From contig NZ_LXVX01000011.1 of the NCBI RefSeq assembly GCF_001650725.1, forward strand, positions 186,001 through 250,000: a stretch of DNA of 64,000 nt, in the 5' to 3' direction. The translations under genes and the position numbers were made by a program. The notes under the pieces were generated by a model. That model saw only the letters and a list, made by a program, of their open reading frames with translations. It had not been told where the DNA came from and ran no database searches. The stretch is from Sphingobium sp. TCM1 (GTDB lineage: Bacteria; Pseudomonadota; Alphaproteobacteria; Sphingomonadales; Sphingomonadaceae). Positions 17,701 through 25,607 of this stretch are shown in pieces; the first letter of the stretch is position 1, and each line of letters opens with the position of its first letter.

Positions 17701-18334
17701 CGACCGCATTGAAGTCGGGAGTCCAGTCCTTGCCCAGCGAATTCTGGCCCGCGCCGCCCCGGAAGGAGAAATAGGGCTTCTTGAAGTCCAGGCCGGTGCG
17801 GGTCTTGATCTGGACCGATCCGCCGAGCGACCCTTCGGTCATGTCTGCGGTCGAACCCTTGACCACGTCCACGCTCTTCACGATTTCGGCCGGCAGTTCG
17901 CGCAGGTCGGCGCTGCGCCCGCCCGACGTGCCCAATGCGAGGCCGGTCGTGCTCTGCACACCGATGCCGTCCAGTTCGACGCGGGTCAGGTCGGGGCCGT
18001 TGCCACGCACCGCGACGGATTCGCCCTCGCCAAATTCGTTGCGGCCCAGCGCGACGCCGGGAATACGGGAAATGGCTTCGTTGACGTTGCGATCAGGGAA
18101 GGAGCCGATGTCATCTGCGACGATCGAGTCGGTCGCGGTCTTGGCGTCCTTCTTGCGATTGTTGGCGGACTGCTGGCTCGCGCGCGATCCGACCACGACG
18201 ATGTCGGCTTCGCTTACGCTCGATGATCCGGTCGATTGCGCGGCGACCTGCCCCCCCGATAGCAAGGCCAGCCCAAGCGCCGACCAGGACGCGGTCGCAA
18301 CCATGATATGACGGACATCGATTCGATGTTTCAT
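14729..18334 (-). CDS. TonB-dependent outer-membrane receptor (1201 aa)
   Basis: A large outer-membrane active transporter. Residues 1-34 are a signal peptide ending VAAQ. EADIVVVGSRAS is a TonB-box-like start of the mature protein, and the plug domain (about 60-190) contains FPDRNVNEAISRIPGV, VAVRGNGPDLTRVELDGI and VDVVKGSTADMTEGSLGGSV. The rest is a long beta-barrel ending in an aromatic-rich strand (GGIRIQFGN). The plug resembles the TonB-Xanth-Caul type found with carbohydrate uptake. I chose the ATG at 18334 because GGAGAGG precedes it; the frame extends upstream without support. It is divergent from a YdfG-like SDR. The substrate is unknown. Confidence 0.88.
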   Translation of the reverse strand: MKHRIDVRHIMVATASWSALGLALLSGGQVAAQSTGSSSVSEADIVVVGSRASQQSANNRKKDAKTATDSIVADDIGSFPDRNVNEAISRIPGVALGRNEFGEGESVAVRGNGPDLTRVELDGIGVQSTTGLALGTSGGRSADLRELPAEIVKSVDVVKGSTADMTEGSLGGSVQIKTRTGLDFKKPYFSFRGGAGQNSLGKDWTPDFNAVAARKFFDDRLGVIVSGSYSKIQNNGHGYETTTSNNRGYARLFDFDQSPEKTFEYNPSVIGTDAADVLFPNSSETPRSLITKSASAQSKADCFNLFPHNPTGTTGQRSQRILEQQSCLNQWNDYTPSLLRNFMNTQTDERYAIDARLDYRLTDNLTVFAKGTMANRKVHDQNRSRNPVTLFGQNINGTFVDSTTGYPRRRTVSPTAPAGYYLFDGLNNVGNNATFGNVLNVVPGSVVVDDSHNVTQMTLTNNAVNIDQIENTIDTKTKYGQFGAEYRGDRLEIDAMAGMTQARSSRGDMRTSRNYAYGDATLTLQPNGLWDVALPDNYDETNPANFVQLNAPTCIGGGTAPTCIGQTAVAAGPNGPATPAYTVGQMPLTTPSFGVSYSPQLGESSERIAKLDIAYKTDEFLPFITRVKVGGMYRKNKLDRWGGGGYTVSSAVGTFGQPGYVPAVIVPTANVRGTLRACQPTAGSSAPGGLGCNYGFVPSTNPLNVRSGVDTLTPGDLEALFRRTLEDSDSQYFGGLPNRGNLPPAWQGIRTDELFDALGASQYMNFDCLKTCMGSDGQMYDQPVTRVREEIKNIYAMLDFEQQLPWGLVFNGNVGVRGVFAKVSGSALLTLSTIRTTPTFNPADPDNPGGIIVQTFSQNTTLNASTSDWLPSFNFNLWGFNDTVALRLYGGKTVARPSMDRLIAGGTCTIDQRSLLDTSGDDIFGCTGRVGNPGLKPFTAWSYNASLEWYPNADTLLSVAYGKLDVKTGNPIAVTRIARPFAGSDQVDPATGQPLSDYEFSYPTWDNGPGYKRSIWEFSAKTAFTFLPWFLKYTGADVNMSILGSSATTGQQDPLTGDVMAPPEESKRYLNASLWYDDGKLNMRVAYQKRSARFSCITPCGGNNIDINYPGEQWTNVRLVAPGYNPGVPRFIDSTTFIDAKISYNVTRNFQIYMEGRNMTREAATISTGSYVPFADGTPRVMRLSYGGRRIMGGIRIQFGN

Positions 18335-18620
18335 GCACCCTCTCCACCCTGTCGCCGGGACTGACATCCGCCGGGGGAGTTTGCCCCTCTCTACGGACTT
18401 GGAGCGACCCTTGGTCAGCTCCCAGCATATAACCCCACGAACCCCTATTTGGGATTCTGTGATGATGGGTGACACGCCTTGTCGGACAAATCAATCCGAA
18501 AAATCATATTGGTCTTTCCAAAATGATCGGGTGATTGGAGCTGTCCGACGCGGATAAATCGCTCTATGTGGTTGAGGAGCGCTACCATTTTGGGTTTGCA
18601 GCCCGGCGACAGGAGACGAC
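18335..18620. promoter_or_regulatory. Divergent intergenic region between TonB receptor and SDR
   Basis: 286 bases without a gene. It holds CCCCTATTTGGGA at 18442-18454, which shares the ATTTGGGA core of the luxR palindrome at 13685, and CCATTTTGGG at 18585-18594 just before the SDR gene. AGCGCTACCA at 18578-18587 is a half-site of the TAGCGCTA type seen elsewhere in this window. The AT-rich part at 18485-18535 is the likely site of promoters. None of these is tested. Confidence 0.35.
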
Positions 18621-19370
18621 ATGACGACCAGAACCGCCTTCATCACGGGCGCGACCGCCGGGATTGGTGAGGCCGCCGTTCGGGCGTTCGCCGCAGCGGG
18701 CTGGCGGGTAATCGGCACCGGTCGCCGGGTAGATCGGCTGGAAGCACTGGCGGCCGAGATCGGGCCGCAAATGCAGTCGCTCGTCTTCGACATGCGGGAT
18801 GAAGCTGCGCTCGATGCGGCGCTGGAATCGCTCCCCGACGATTTTCGGGGCGTCGATCTGCTCGTCAACAATGCCGGACTGGCGCTCGGCACCGCGCCGG
18901 CGCAGCAGGCTGACCTGACCCAATGGCAGCAGATGATCGATACCAATATCAGCGGGTTGGTGGCGATCACGCACAAGCTGCTGCCGCGGCTGGTCGATCG
19001 CAAAGGCGCGATCATCAATCTGAGTTCAATCGCCGCGACCTATCCCTACACCGGGGGCAACGTCTATGGCGGGACCAAGGCGTTCGTGAAGCAATTCACC
19101 CTTGGCCTGCGGTCCGACCTGCACGGTACTGGCGTGCGCGTCACCTCGATCGAACCGGGCATGGTGGAAACCGAATTCACACTGGTGCGGACCGGCAGCC
19201 AGGCGGCGTCCGATACGCTTTACGGCAATGCCAATCCGATGACCGCGGACGATATCGCCCAGACCCTGTTGTGGGTCGCGCAGCAGCCAGCCCATCTCAA
19301 TTTCAACAGCATCGAACTGATGCCGGTCAGCCAGTCCTTCGCGGGCTTTCAGGTCGCGCGCGAAGGATAG
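18621..19370 (+). CDS. ydfG: YdfG-like short-chain dehydrogenase
   Basis: A 249-aa cytoplasmic SDR. It has the NADP-binding TGATAGIG (residues 9-16), the GRRVDRL segment typical of NADPH preference, NNAG, catalytic Ser in NLSSIAATYPY and the YGGTK active-site Tyr/Lys. The whole pattern (ITGATAGIGEA, DTNISGL, VYGGTKAFVKQF, PGMVETEF) matches YdfG, the 3-hydroxy acid dehydrogenase/malonic semialdehyde reductase acting on L-allo-threonine, serine and 3-hydroxypropionate. A good ribosome site (AGGAG) lies 7 bases upstream. It is divergent from a TonB receptor and convergent with the first beta-helix protein. Confidence 0.85.
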   Translation: MTTRTAFITGATAGIGEAAVRAFAAAGWRVIGTGRRVDRLEALAAEIGPQMQSLVFDMRDEAALDAALESLPDDFRGVDLLVNNAGLALGTAPAQQADLTQWQQMIDTNISGLVAITHKLLPRLVDRKGAIINLSSIAATYPYTGGNVYGGTKAFVKQFTLGLRSDLHGTGVRVTSIEPGMVETEFTLVRTGSQAASDTLYGNANPMTADDIAQTLLWVAQQPAHLNFNSIELMPVSQSFAGFQVAREG

Positions 19371-19380
19371 GCGGGCGCAC

Positions 19381-22300
19381 TCAGGGCTGCCGCCAGGCAT
19401 ACAGGCCGTGATGGGCCAGGATGAACAATGTCTTGCCATCCGTCCCGCCGAAAAGGATCTGAAGCGGGCGTTCGGGCACGTCGATCCGACCGATCGCCTT
19501 ACCATCGCGTGCGTGGACGAAAATCTGGCCATTGGCGACATAGACGCGTCCATCGGCGTCGGCCGTCACGCCTTCGCCGCCACGCTCCGCAAAGACCTTC
19601 AGGTCGGTGATGGCGCCCCCGGAACCGACCAGGCCGCTATAGGTCCGGTTTTCCGAGCCATTGGTGACGTAGACCCGCCCGCCTGGTTTCCCCTGGATGA
19701 AGCCATAGCTGTCGAGCGAATGGGAGAAGCGCAGGCCGCGATGGTCGGCCGGTCCCTGCGCGAACACCCGCCAGGCGGGGAGGACGATGCTGCCGTCGGG
19801 CGACACATATTCCTGGGGGTGGGGGACCGCCATGTCGCGCGCGAACATCTGGGCAAGCGTCGTGAACTCATAGGTCGTGGGATCGATCTGGTCGCGGAAT
19901 TCACCGTTATTCCACCAGTTCACCGGCAGCACCGTCGAAGCGCCGGCATGGCCGGTCGCAGGCGTTGCGGCGATGACGCGGATCTCGCTGTCCGGCGCGT
20001 CGGGCTTGACGCTGTAGACCGTGCCGTTGCGTCCGTAGGATGACAGCACCAGCAGATTGCCGGATCGGTCGATCGTCAGGTTGACCGGGTCCAGCGCGGC
20101 GTCGCGCACCAGTTCCAGTTTCCGGTCGTCCGACCAGCGCCAGATGCGCTGGAAGCGGCGATCGATGAAGTAGAGCCGGCCCTGCACATCGACGGCGCCG
20201 CCGCCGATCGAATGAAAGCCCTCCGCCAGCGTCTCGACCCTGCCGCCCAGGAACGCCGACGGCGTCACCGGATCGGGCCGGGCCGGCACGTCGAGCACGG
20301 CGAACTCGCGCTCGCGCACGTCCAGGCCATGGGTCACGTCGCGAATGGCGTTCTCGAACGGGAATTTGGTAAGTCGCAGGAAGGTGGCGCAGCCTTTCTC
20401 GTCGCAGGTGCCAAGCCCGCTCTCGCCATTCACATGGACGTTGCGGAACCGGATGTCGTGCGAGTTGTAGAGGGTGACAGCGGCGGGCGCCGGTTCGCGC
20501 GTGCGGGTCACGCGGTAGCCATGGAAATTGGCGACCAAGATATTGCGGGAATCCCGGATTTCCAGCGCTACGGCGTCGCCGCTTTCGCCTGCCTCTCCCT
20601 CCGTCTGCGGCGCGAGCAGTTCCCAGTTGGCGACGCGGTTCAGGCCGATTTCGGTGCGGACATGATGCTCGACCGACGCCTGGATGATGCGACCGGGTGT
20701 CTGGGTGTCCGAAATCAGGATGCCGGGGTGGCCGAAGGTACTCGGACTCCAGATGTTGGCGAAGGTGCCGCCGCCGCCCTGCGTCACCCACAAGCTGGCA
20801 TATTGCCCCGCCCAGCGCCGGGCCGCGTCGGGATCTGCGGTGGCGTTGTTGTTGTAGGGGTTGACGCGGCTGCCATCGAACCGGTCCGTGCCATGGCCGC
20901 CTTGGAACTTGACGTCATTCACCATCGAAGCGGCGCCGGCCTTCCAGAGCAGGGCCGTCGCGCGCGGATTGGCACCGTTCGTGTCGAGGCCGAGGCCCGC
21001 AACGATCGCATCGCCGCCCTGCGCGCTCTCAACCAGTGCCTTGGGCGCGCCTATGCCCTGCCAGGCGGGCGTACCGTCGGGCAGTACGATCTGCGTCAGG
21101 CTGGGATGCAGGCCCAGCAGGACGGTATCGGGGCGAAGGCGCAGCGTGTCGCTGACCCGGTAGAAACCAGCGGGCAGATAGACGACGCGGTGCTTGTCGA
21201 TCGCCTTTTGGATTGCGGCCGTATCATCCGTGCGGTCATCGCCTTTTGCACCGAACGTCCGCACGCTGACCCATTCGGACACGGGCGGCAGCGGCCGGAT
21301 GGCCGGCGCGGCCGGCGCGGGCAGGCTGGCGACGCGCTCCGCCTGCATCTCGGTCTTGTATTCGCCGATCCGGCCCAGGCCCGGCAGCGTCAGGCCATGG
21401 GTGAAGGACGAAACCTTGTAGGCCGCGCCAGCGCCAGCCACGGTCCGGCCGCTTTCGCGGAAACGGGCGAAGGTCGGGGTATTGGCTGCCAGCACATTCT
21501 GGAAACCAACCTGGGTGTAGACGTTGCTTTCATTGGAGATGATGACCCCCGCCTTCGAAACATTCTCGAAACGGACATCCTGGCCCCACAGCCAGTCGCC
21601 ATAGCCCCGGTCGATCTCGATCCCGACCGGCACGTTGCGGAATGCGACGTTGACCAGCGTCAGCCCCGCTTCATGCTCGCGGATGGCGGCCTCGCGCTGT
21701 CCCTCGAAGGTCGCGTCCACCAAGGCAAAGGGCCAGGCCGGCGATGGCTTCTCGGCCAGGATTCCGTAGCGGCCGCCCTTGAAATGCAGATCCTCCGCCT
21801 CGTTCGCGACATGGTAGAGACCGGCCAGCCCCGATCCGATGTCGAAATCGACATGGCTGACGAAACTATGTTGCGCCGAATGGAATCGGATGGCGGTGGC
21901 CGCCGGGTTGCCGTCCATGATCCGGAAATCGATATTGCCCAGCGCGGAATAGAATGTGCCGGGGTTGGCATCGGCTATATTCTTGTTGAAGGGCACGCTG
22001 CCCGCGGGTGGAAAAGCGGCGGGCGGGCTGTCCTTGTCGGTCTGGCGAGCGCTCCCGGTGAACATCAGCATATGGGCGACGCCGCGCTGGAATCCCGGCG
22101 TATTCTCGCCCAGCAGGATGACCGGGCGCTGCGCGCCGATGCCGAAGATGCGGATGCCGGGCCAGAGGAAAAGGGTGCGGCTGATCCGATAGGTGCCGGC
22201 CGGCAGGAAGACGATCCCGCCACCGCCCTTTTCGGCCGCCTTGTCAATCGCTTGCTGGATCACCGCGCTGTCGTCGGCGCGGCCGTCGCCCACGCCTTGC

Positions 22301-22422
22301 ACCGTCACCGCCCGCGGCTCGTCCGGTGCTACTGTATAGACGGACGGAGAGGCGAGGGCGGATTGCGCTGCCGCCAGGGACAGCAGGACAGATGCACAGG
22401 CTCCGCTCAATCCGCGATACAT
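19381..22422 (-). CDS. Secreted double beta-helix protein with gluconolactonase-like propeller (paralogue A)
   Basis: A 1013-aa exported protein (signal peptide to about residue 25). Residues 38-345 and 385-700 are two right-handed beta-helix modules of Pectate_lyase_3 type, each opening with a signature (GDGRADDSAVIQQAID and GAKGDDRTDDTAAIQKAID) followed by LPAGTYRIS or LPAGFYRVS. Two such modules in tandem are the architecture of GH55 beta-1,3-glucanases. Residues 725-1013 look like an SMP-30/gluconolactonase propeller, with a final blade DGRVYVANGQIF and RPLQILFGGTDGKTLFI. It is the last gene of the unit with the TonB receptor and paralogue B. Probable role: surface or periplasmic attack on a plant or microbial polysaccharide; substrate unknown. 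Confidence 0.82.
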   Translation of the reverse strand: MYRGLSGACASVLLSLAAAQSALASPSVYTVAPDEPRAVTVQGVGDGRADDSAVIQQAIDKAAEKGGGGIVFLPAGTYRISRTLFLWPGIRIFGIGAQRPVILLGENTPGFQRGVAHMLMFTGSARQTDKDSPPAAFPPAGSVPFNKNIADANPGTFYSALGNIDFRIMDGNPAATAIRFHSAQHSFVSHVDFDIGSGLAGLYHVANEAEDLHFKGGRYGILAEKPSPAWPFALVDATFEGQREAAIREHEAGLTLVNVAFRNVPVGIEIDRGYGDWLWGQDVRFENVSKAGVIISNESNVYTQVGFQNVLAANTPTFARFRESGRTVAGAGAAYKVSSFTHGLTLPGLGRIGEYKTEMQAERVASLPAPAAPAIRPLPPVSEWVSVRTFGAKGDDRTDDTAAIQKAIDKHRVVYLPAGFYRVSDTLRLRPDTVLLGLHPSLTQIVLPDGTPAWQGIGAPKALVESAQGGDAIVAGLGLDTNGANPRATALLWKAGAASMVNDVKFQGGHGTDRFDGSRVNPYNNNATADPDAARRWAGQYASLWVTQGGGGTFANIWSPSTFGHPGILISDTQTPGRIIQASVEHHVRTEIGLNRVANWELLAPQTEGEAGESGDAVALEIRDSRNILVANFHGYRVTRTREPAPAAVTLYNSHDIRFRNVHVNGESGLGTCDEKGCATFLRLTKFPFENAIRDVTHGLDVREREFAVLDVPARPDPVTPSAFLGGRVETLAEGFHSIGGGAVDVQGRLYFIDRRFQRIWRWSDDRKLELVRDAALDPVNLTIDRSGNLLVLSSYGRNGTVYSVKPDAPDSEIRVIAATPATGHAGASTVLPVNWWNNGEFRDQIDPTTYEFTTLAQMFARDMAVPHPQEYVSPDGSIVLPAWRVFAQGPADHRGLRFSHSLDSYGFIQGKPGGRVYVTNGSENRTYSGLVGSGGAITDLKVFAERGGEGVTADADGRVYVANGQIFVHARDGKAIGRIDVPERPLQILFGGTDGKTLFILAHHGLYAWRQP

Positions 22423-22447
22423 TGATGAGGCTCCAGCAGGAATAAAT

Positions 22448-22471
22448 GTCCCGGCCGTGCAGGGCCGGGAC
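22448..22471 (-). terminator. Hairpin between TonB receptor and paralogue A
   Basis: GTCCCGGCC and GGCCGGGAC form perfect 9-bp arms around a 6-base loop, in the 77 bases after the TonB receptor stop. On the minus strand the hairpin is followed by ATTTATT, a weak U-tract. It could be a partial terminator or an mRNA-stabilising hairpin that sets the ratio of receptor to paralogue A. Confidence 0.5.
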
Positions 22472-22499
22472 CAGGTTGGGGGGAGGTTAGGATGGTTGG

Positions 22500-25472
22500 C
22501 TAGAAATTGAAACGGACGCCCGCCCGATAGGTGCGGCCCAGCGTGTCGTAGAGCGCAGGATTGACGTCCAGACCGGTGTTCGTCTGGGGCGAGGGTTCAG
22601 GATCATGGTCGAACAGATTGTCGACCTTGAAGAAGGCGCGAATATTGTCCGTCACTTTATAGGAACCGCCAATGTCGACATAGAAGGCGCCCTTCATGAA
22701 ATTGCGGTCGATCGTCGGATTGTTGCTGGTCGACGTCGGGCAGCTTCCGGGCTGACAGACGATATATTGGTTGCCGAATGTGCCGTCGCTGAACCAGCGT
22801 TCGGTGACGGTAAAGCTGAACCGGTCATTCTCATAGGTCTGGATCGCCAGCCATTTCCAGTCCGGTGTAGCCCCCGCATTATTGCCTGCGGTATCGACCG
22901 GGGTGACGCGGGGGATGCCCGTATCAGTCACGAACTTGCGGACATGGGTGGCAAGGGCGCGGACCGTGAAACTACCGTCCAGGCCCAGCGGATTGCGCCA
23001 CTGGTAGCTCGCCTCGATGTCGAAACCGTCCGTGTCGATCGATGCGAGGTTGAAGGACTGGACGTTGACGAACTTGAATGTCGGATTGTCCAGGTCGAAC
23101 GCACCGCAGGTGGAGGTGATGCCTTCGAGATAGCAGAAATTGACGATTTGCTGCGCCGAGAGGCTCGAAATCACACCCTTGAGCTTGATCTTGTAATAGT
23201 CGACCGACAGGCTGAAACCGGGCAACCAGGACGGATTGGAGAGCACTGCGCCGATCTCGGTATTGCGGGCGATTTCCGGCTTCAGATCGGGGTTGCCGAC
23301 GGTGTTCTGAATGATCAGCACCTGAGACCCGCCGTTGCGCGGATCGGTGAAGTTGGGAACTGTCGTCGTCACCGGCGCGGCGAACAATTCCGAAAGGTTG
23401 GGCGCGCGCACGTCCCGTGATGTCACGGCGCGCAGGCGGAAGCCGTCGAGCGGCGTGTCCCAGGTGCCGCCGACCTTCCACGACCAGACGGTGCCCGACG
23501 TGCTGTAGTCGGTGACGCGCGCCGCCGCGTTCAGATTGGCGCGCCCCATGGCATCGGAATTGATAAGCGGCACGTCGACTTCCACGAAGCCCTCGATCAC
23601 ATGATATTTGCCGCGGCCGTTTTTATAATTGCCCGCATACCAGTTGCTGCCGTTGACGGCGTTGAGGATCGGGTCCGCCGGATAGTCGGCGTTGTTGGGG
23701 CTCAGGCTTGATACCCCCGCGCCGTAGGCGTCGGCGTTCACGCGGTAGAATTCGCGTCGATATTCGCCGCCGAACGCGACCGAAACCGGACCGGCCCACA
23801 ACTCGAACGGATTGCCGGAGAAGTTGAGGCTGGCGACGTCCTGAGTCTGCCTGGTATGCTGGAACGGCCCGTTTTCCGGGGTGACATAGGCCAGCGCCGC
23901 GGCCGAAGGCGTCGCCCCGCCGAACACGTTGATCGGCTGGCAACCATTGGCACGAGCGACTGGATCGGCGCAGACGATCGCGCCATTCAGTTCGATCGCG
24001 TTGATCGCCTGTCGGAAGCGGGCGGGGAGCATGATATCCTCGACATTGATGTCGGTGATGTTGATGCCATGCTCATAATAGGCGTCATAATTCCAGTTGG
24101 TGCCGGCCGCATCGAACCTGCCCTTCGCGCCGCCCACGAAACGATATTGGCGGCGATTGGTGTAGACCCGGATATTCTCCGGTAGAATGGCGTTGCTCAG
24201 GCCATATTGAAAGCTGGTGATCCCCGCTGTCGCGCACGCGGTCCTGACCGATGCCGGCAGATAGGGATTGGCGCATTGCATCGTCAGGCCGGTCGTTGCC
24301 GCGCCGGGATTAGGCTGGTTGTTGGTCTTTACCCGCGCAATGTTGATTGTGGTGTATAGTTCGTTGTCGTCGGCGAACTCGTAACTGAGGCGGGTATAGC
24401 CGTTGATGCGCTCCAGGGCCGACTGGAGCGAAGTGCCCGATCCGACATGGCCCGACATGTCGCCGCCTACGCAGAAGCCGACATAGCATCCGGTGACATT
24501 GCCCGCCGCATTCCGGGCGGGCACGCCGTTCGAACCATAGTTGAAATTATAGGGCTGTCCGCTCTGGTCGAAGGCGATGCCTTGCAACGGCCCGGCGCTT
24601 ATCAGGCCATATTTTGCGTACTGATAGGGCTGGCCATAGTCGCGGTAGAGATATTGCGGGTTGCTGCTGGTGAGGACGCCGGTATTGACCAGCGTCGTGG
24701 CGCGATACCAGTCCCGGCTGCCGGCCAGGTCTGTGCCGAAATCGCCGGGACCGACCCCTTCTTCATGGTCATATTCGCCACTGACGACCAGGTGGAAGCG
24801 GCCGAACGACTTGCCATAGGCGCCCTGCACCAGCACCTGTTCATTGTCGTTGTAGCGGGTGATTCCGCCCTGGATATTGCCCTTGAACCCTTCGAACTTG
24901 GTGTCGGTGATGAAGTTGACGACGCCGCCGACCGCGTCCGATCCATAGGAAGCGGACGCGCCGCCAGTGACGACATCCACCCGTTTGATGAGCAATTGCG
25001 GGAAAAGGCTGATGTCGGGCACACCGGTCACGTTCGCGCCGACCACGCGCTGTCCGTCGACCAGGGTGAGCGTGCGGATCGGGCCAAGGCCCCGCAGCGA
25101 GAAGGAACTAAGGCCCTGCGTGCCGCTCGACGTGCTGAACGTCCCCGTGGCGGCGCCAGTCGATCCCTGCAACGAAGGCAGCTGGGCGACGGTGTTGAAG
25201 ATATTGGGCTGGGCATTGTTGGCGATCTGTTCCTCGCCGATCACCGTGGTCGGCGTGGGCGCGTTGAAGCCGCTGGTGGTGATGCGCGATCCGGTGACAA
25301 CAATATCGGCGTTGCGGGCGGCGGCTTCGTCGCTCTGCGCCTGCGGTGCTATGGTCGGGGCTGGCGCCGCGGCCGCCGTCTGGGCCTGCGCTGCGCCTGC
25401 CAGCACCATGGTCGCCATCGCCGCCAGGCTGACGCTGGCCAGTTGCCGATGGATTGCGATCGTCACTGTCAT
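22500..25472 (-). CDS. TonB-dependent outer-membrane receptor (990 aa) between two beta-helix paralogues
   Basis: Signal peptide to about residue 32 (MATMVLAGAAQAQ), TonB-box-like ADIVVTGSRIT near residue 55, then a plug with PTPTTVIGEEQIANNAQPNI, SLRGLGPIRTLTLVDGQR and VDVVTGGASASYGSDAVGGVVNF. The remainder is the barrel, ending RTYRAGVRFNF. This plug type (SusC-like, large extracellular loops) is frequent at sphingomonad polysaccharide loci. The ATG at 25472 has GGGGAAGG 5 bases upstream. It lies 135 bases after paralogue B and 77 bases before paralogue A on the same strand, so it probably imports the oligosaccharides released by these proteins. A palindromic site lies 94 bases upstream. 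Confidence 0.9.
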   Translation of the reverse strand: MTVTIAIHRQLASVSLAAMATMVLAGAAQAQTAAAAPAPTIAPQAQSDEAAARNADIVVTGSRITTSGFNAPTPTTVIGEEQIANNAQPNIFNTVAQLPSLQGSTGAATGTFSTSSGTQGLSSFSLRGLGPIRTLTLVDGQRVVGANVTGVPDISLFPQLLIKRVDVVTGGASASYGSDAVGGVVNFITDTKFEGFKGNIQGGITRYNDNEQVLVQGAYGKSFGRFHLVVSGEYDHEEGVGPGDFGTDLAGSRDWYRATTLVNTGVLTSSNPQYLYRDYGQPYQYAKYGLISAGPLQGIAFDQSGQPYNFNYGSNGVPARNAAGNVTGCYVGFCVGGDMSGHVGSGTSLQSALERINGYTRLSYEFADDNELYTTINIARVKTNNQPNPGAATTGLTMQCANPYLPASVRTACATAGITSFQYGLSNAILPENIRVYTNRRQYRFVGGAKGRFDAAGTNWNYDAYYEHGINITDINVEDIMLPARFRQAINAIELNGAIVCADPVARANGCQPINVFGGATPSAAALAYVTPENGPFQHTRQTQDVASLNFSGNPFELWAGPVSVAFGGEYRREFYRVNADAYGAGVSSLSPNNADYPADPILNAVNGSNWYAGNYKNGRGKYHVIEGFVEVDVPLINSDAMGRANLNAAARVTDYSTSGTVWSWKVGGTWDTPLDGFRLRAVTSRDVRAPNLSELFAAPVTTTVPNFTDPRNGGSQVLIIQNTVGNPDLKPEIARNTEIGAVLSNPSWLPGFSLSVDYYKIKLKGVISSLSAQQIVNFCYLEGITSTCGAFDLDNPTFKFVNVQSFNLASIDTDGFDIEASYQWRNPLGLDGSFTVRALATHVRKFVTDTGIPRVTPVDTAGNNAGATPDWKWLAIQTYENDRFSFTVTERWFSDGTFGNQYIVCQPGSCPTSTSNNPTIDRNFMKGAFYVDIGGSYKVTDNIRAFFKVDNLFDHDPEPSPQTNTGLDVNPALYDTLGRTYRAGVRFNF

Positions 25473-25565
25473 TGATCCTTCCCCTTTTATGACCGGCCGC
25501 TCTCCCGGAGCCGGCAACGCCCGTGTCGGGCGATCCTGTGAAGAGTATCCCCTGGCTCTCGCTCC

Positions 25566-25588
25566 TGCACTTACGACATAGGTCGTAG
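25566..25588. promoter_or_regulatory. Palindromic operator upstream of the TonB receptor (copy 2)
   Basis: The 23 bases read TGCACTT-ACGACATAGGTCGTAG. The core TACGAC-ATAG-GTCGTA has 6-bp perfect arms. It matches the site at 28693-28715 in 21 of 23 positions, while the surrounding DNA differs. It lies 94 bases before the receptor start codon. Confidence 0.6.
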
Positions 25589-25607
25589 GCGCGCAGGTGA
25601 CGGTTTT

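Noticed and set aside
20212..22425. Long open frame (737 aa) on the strand opposite paralogue A
   Set aside because: GC-rich codon bias leaves antisense frames open. It has no signal, no domain I can recognise and no ribosome site, and it mirrors a well-supported gene.
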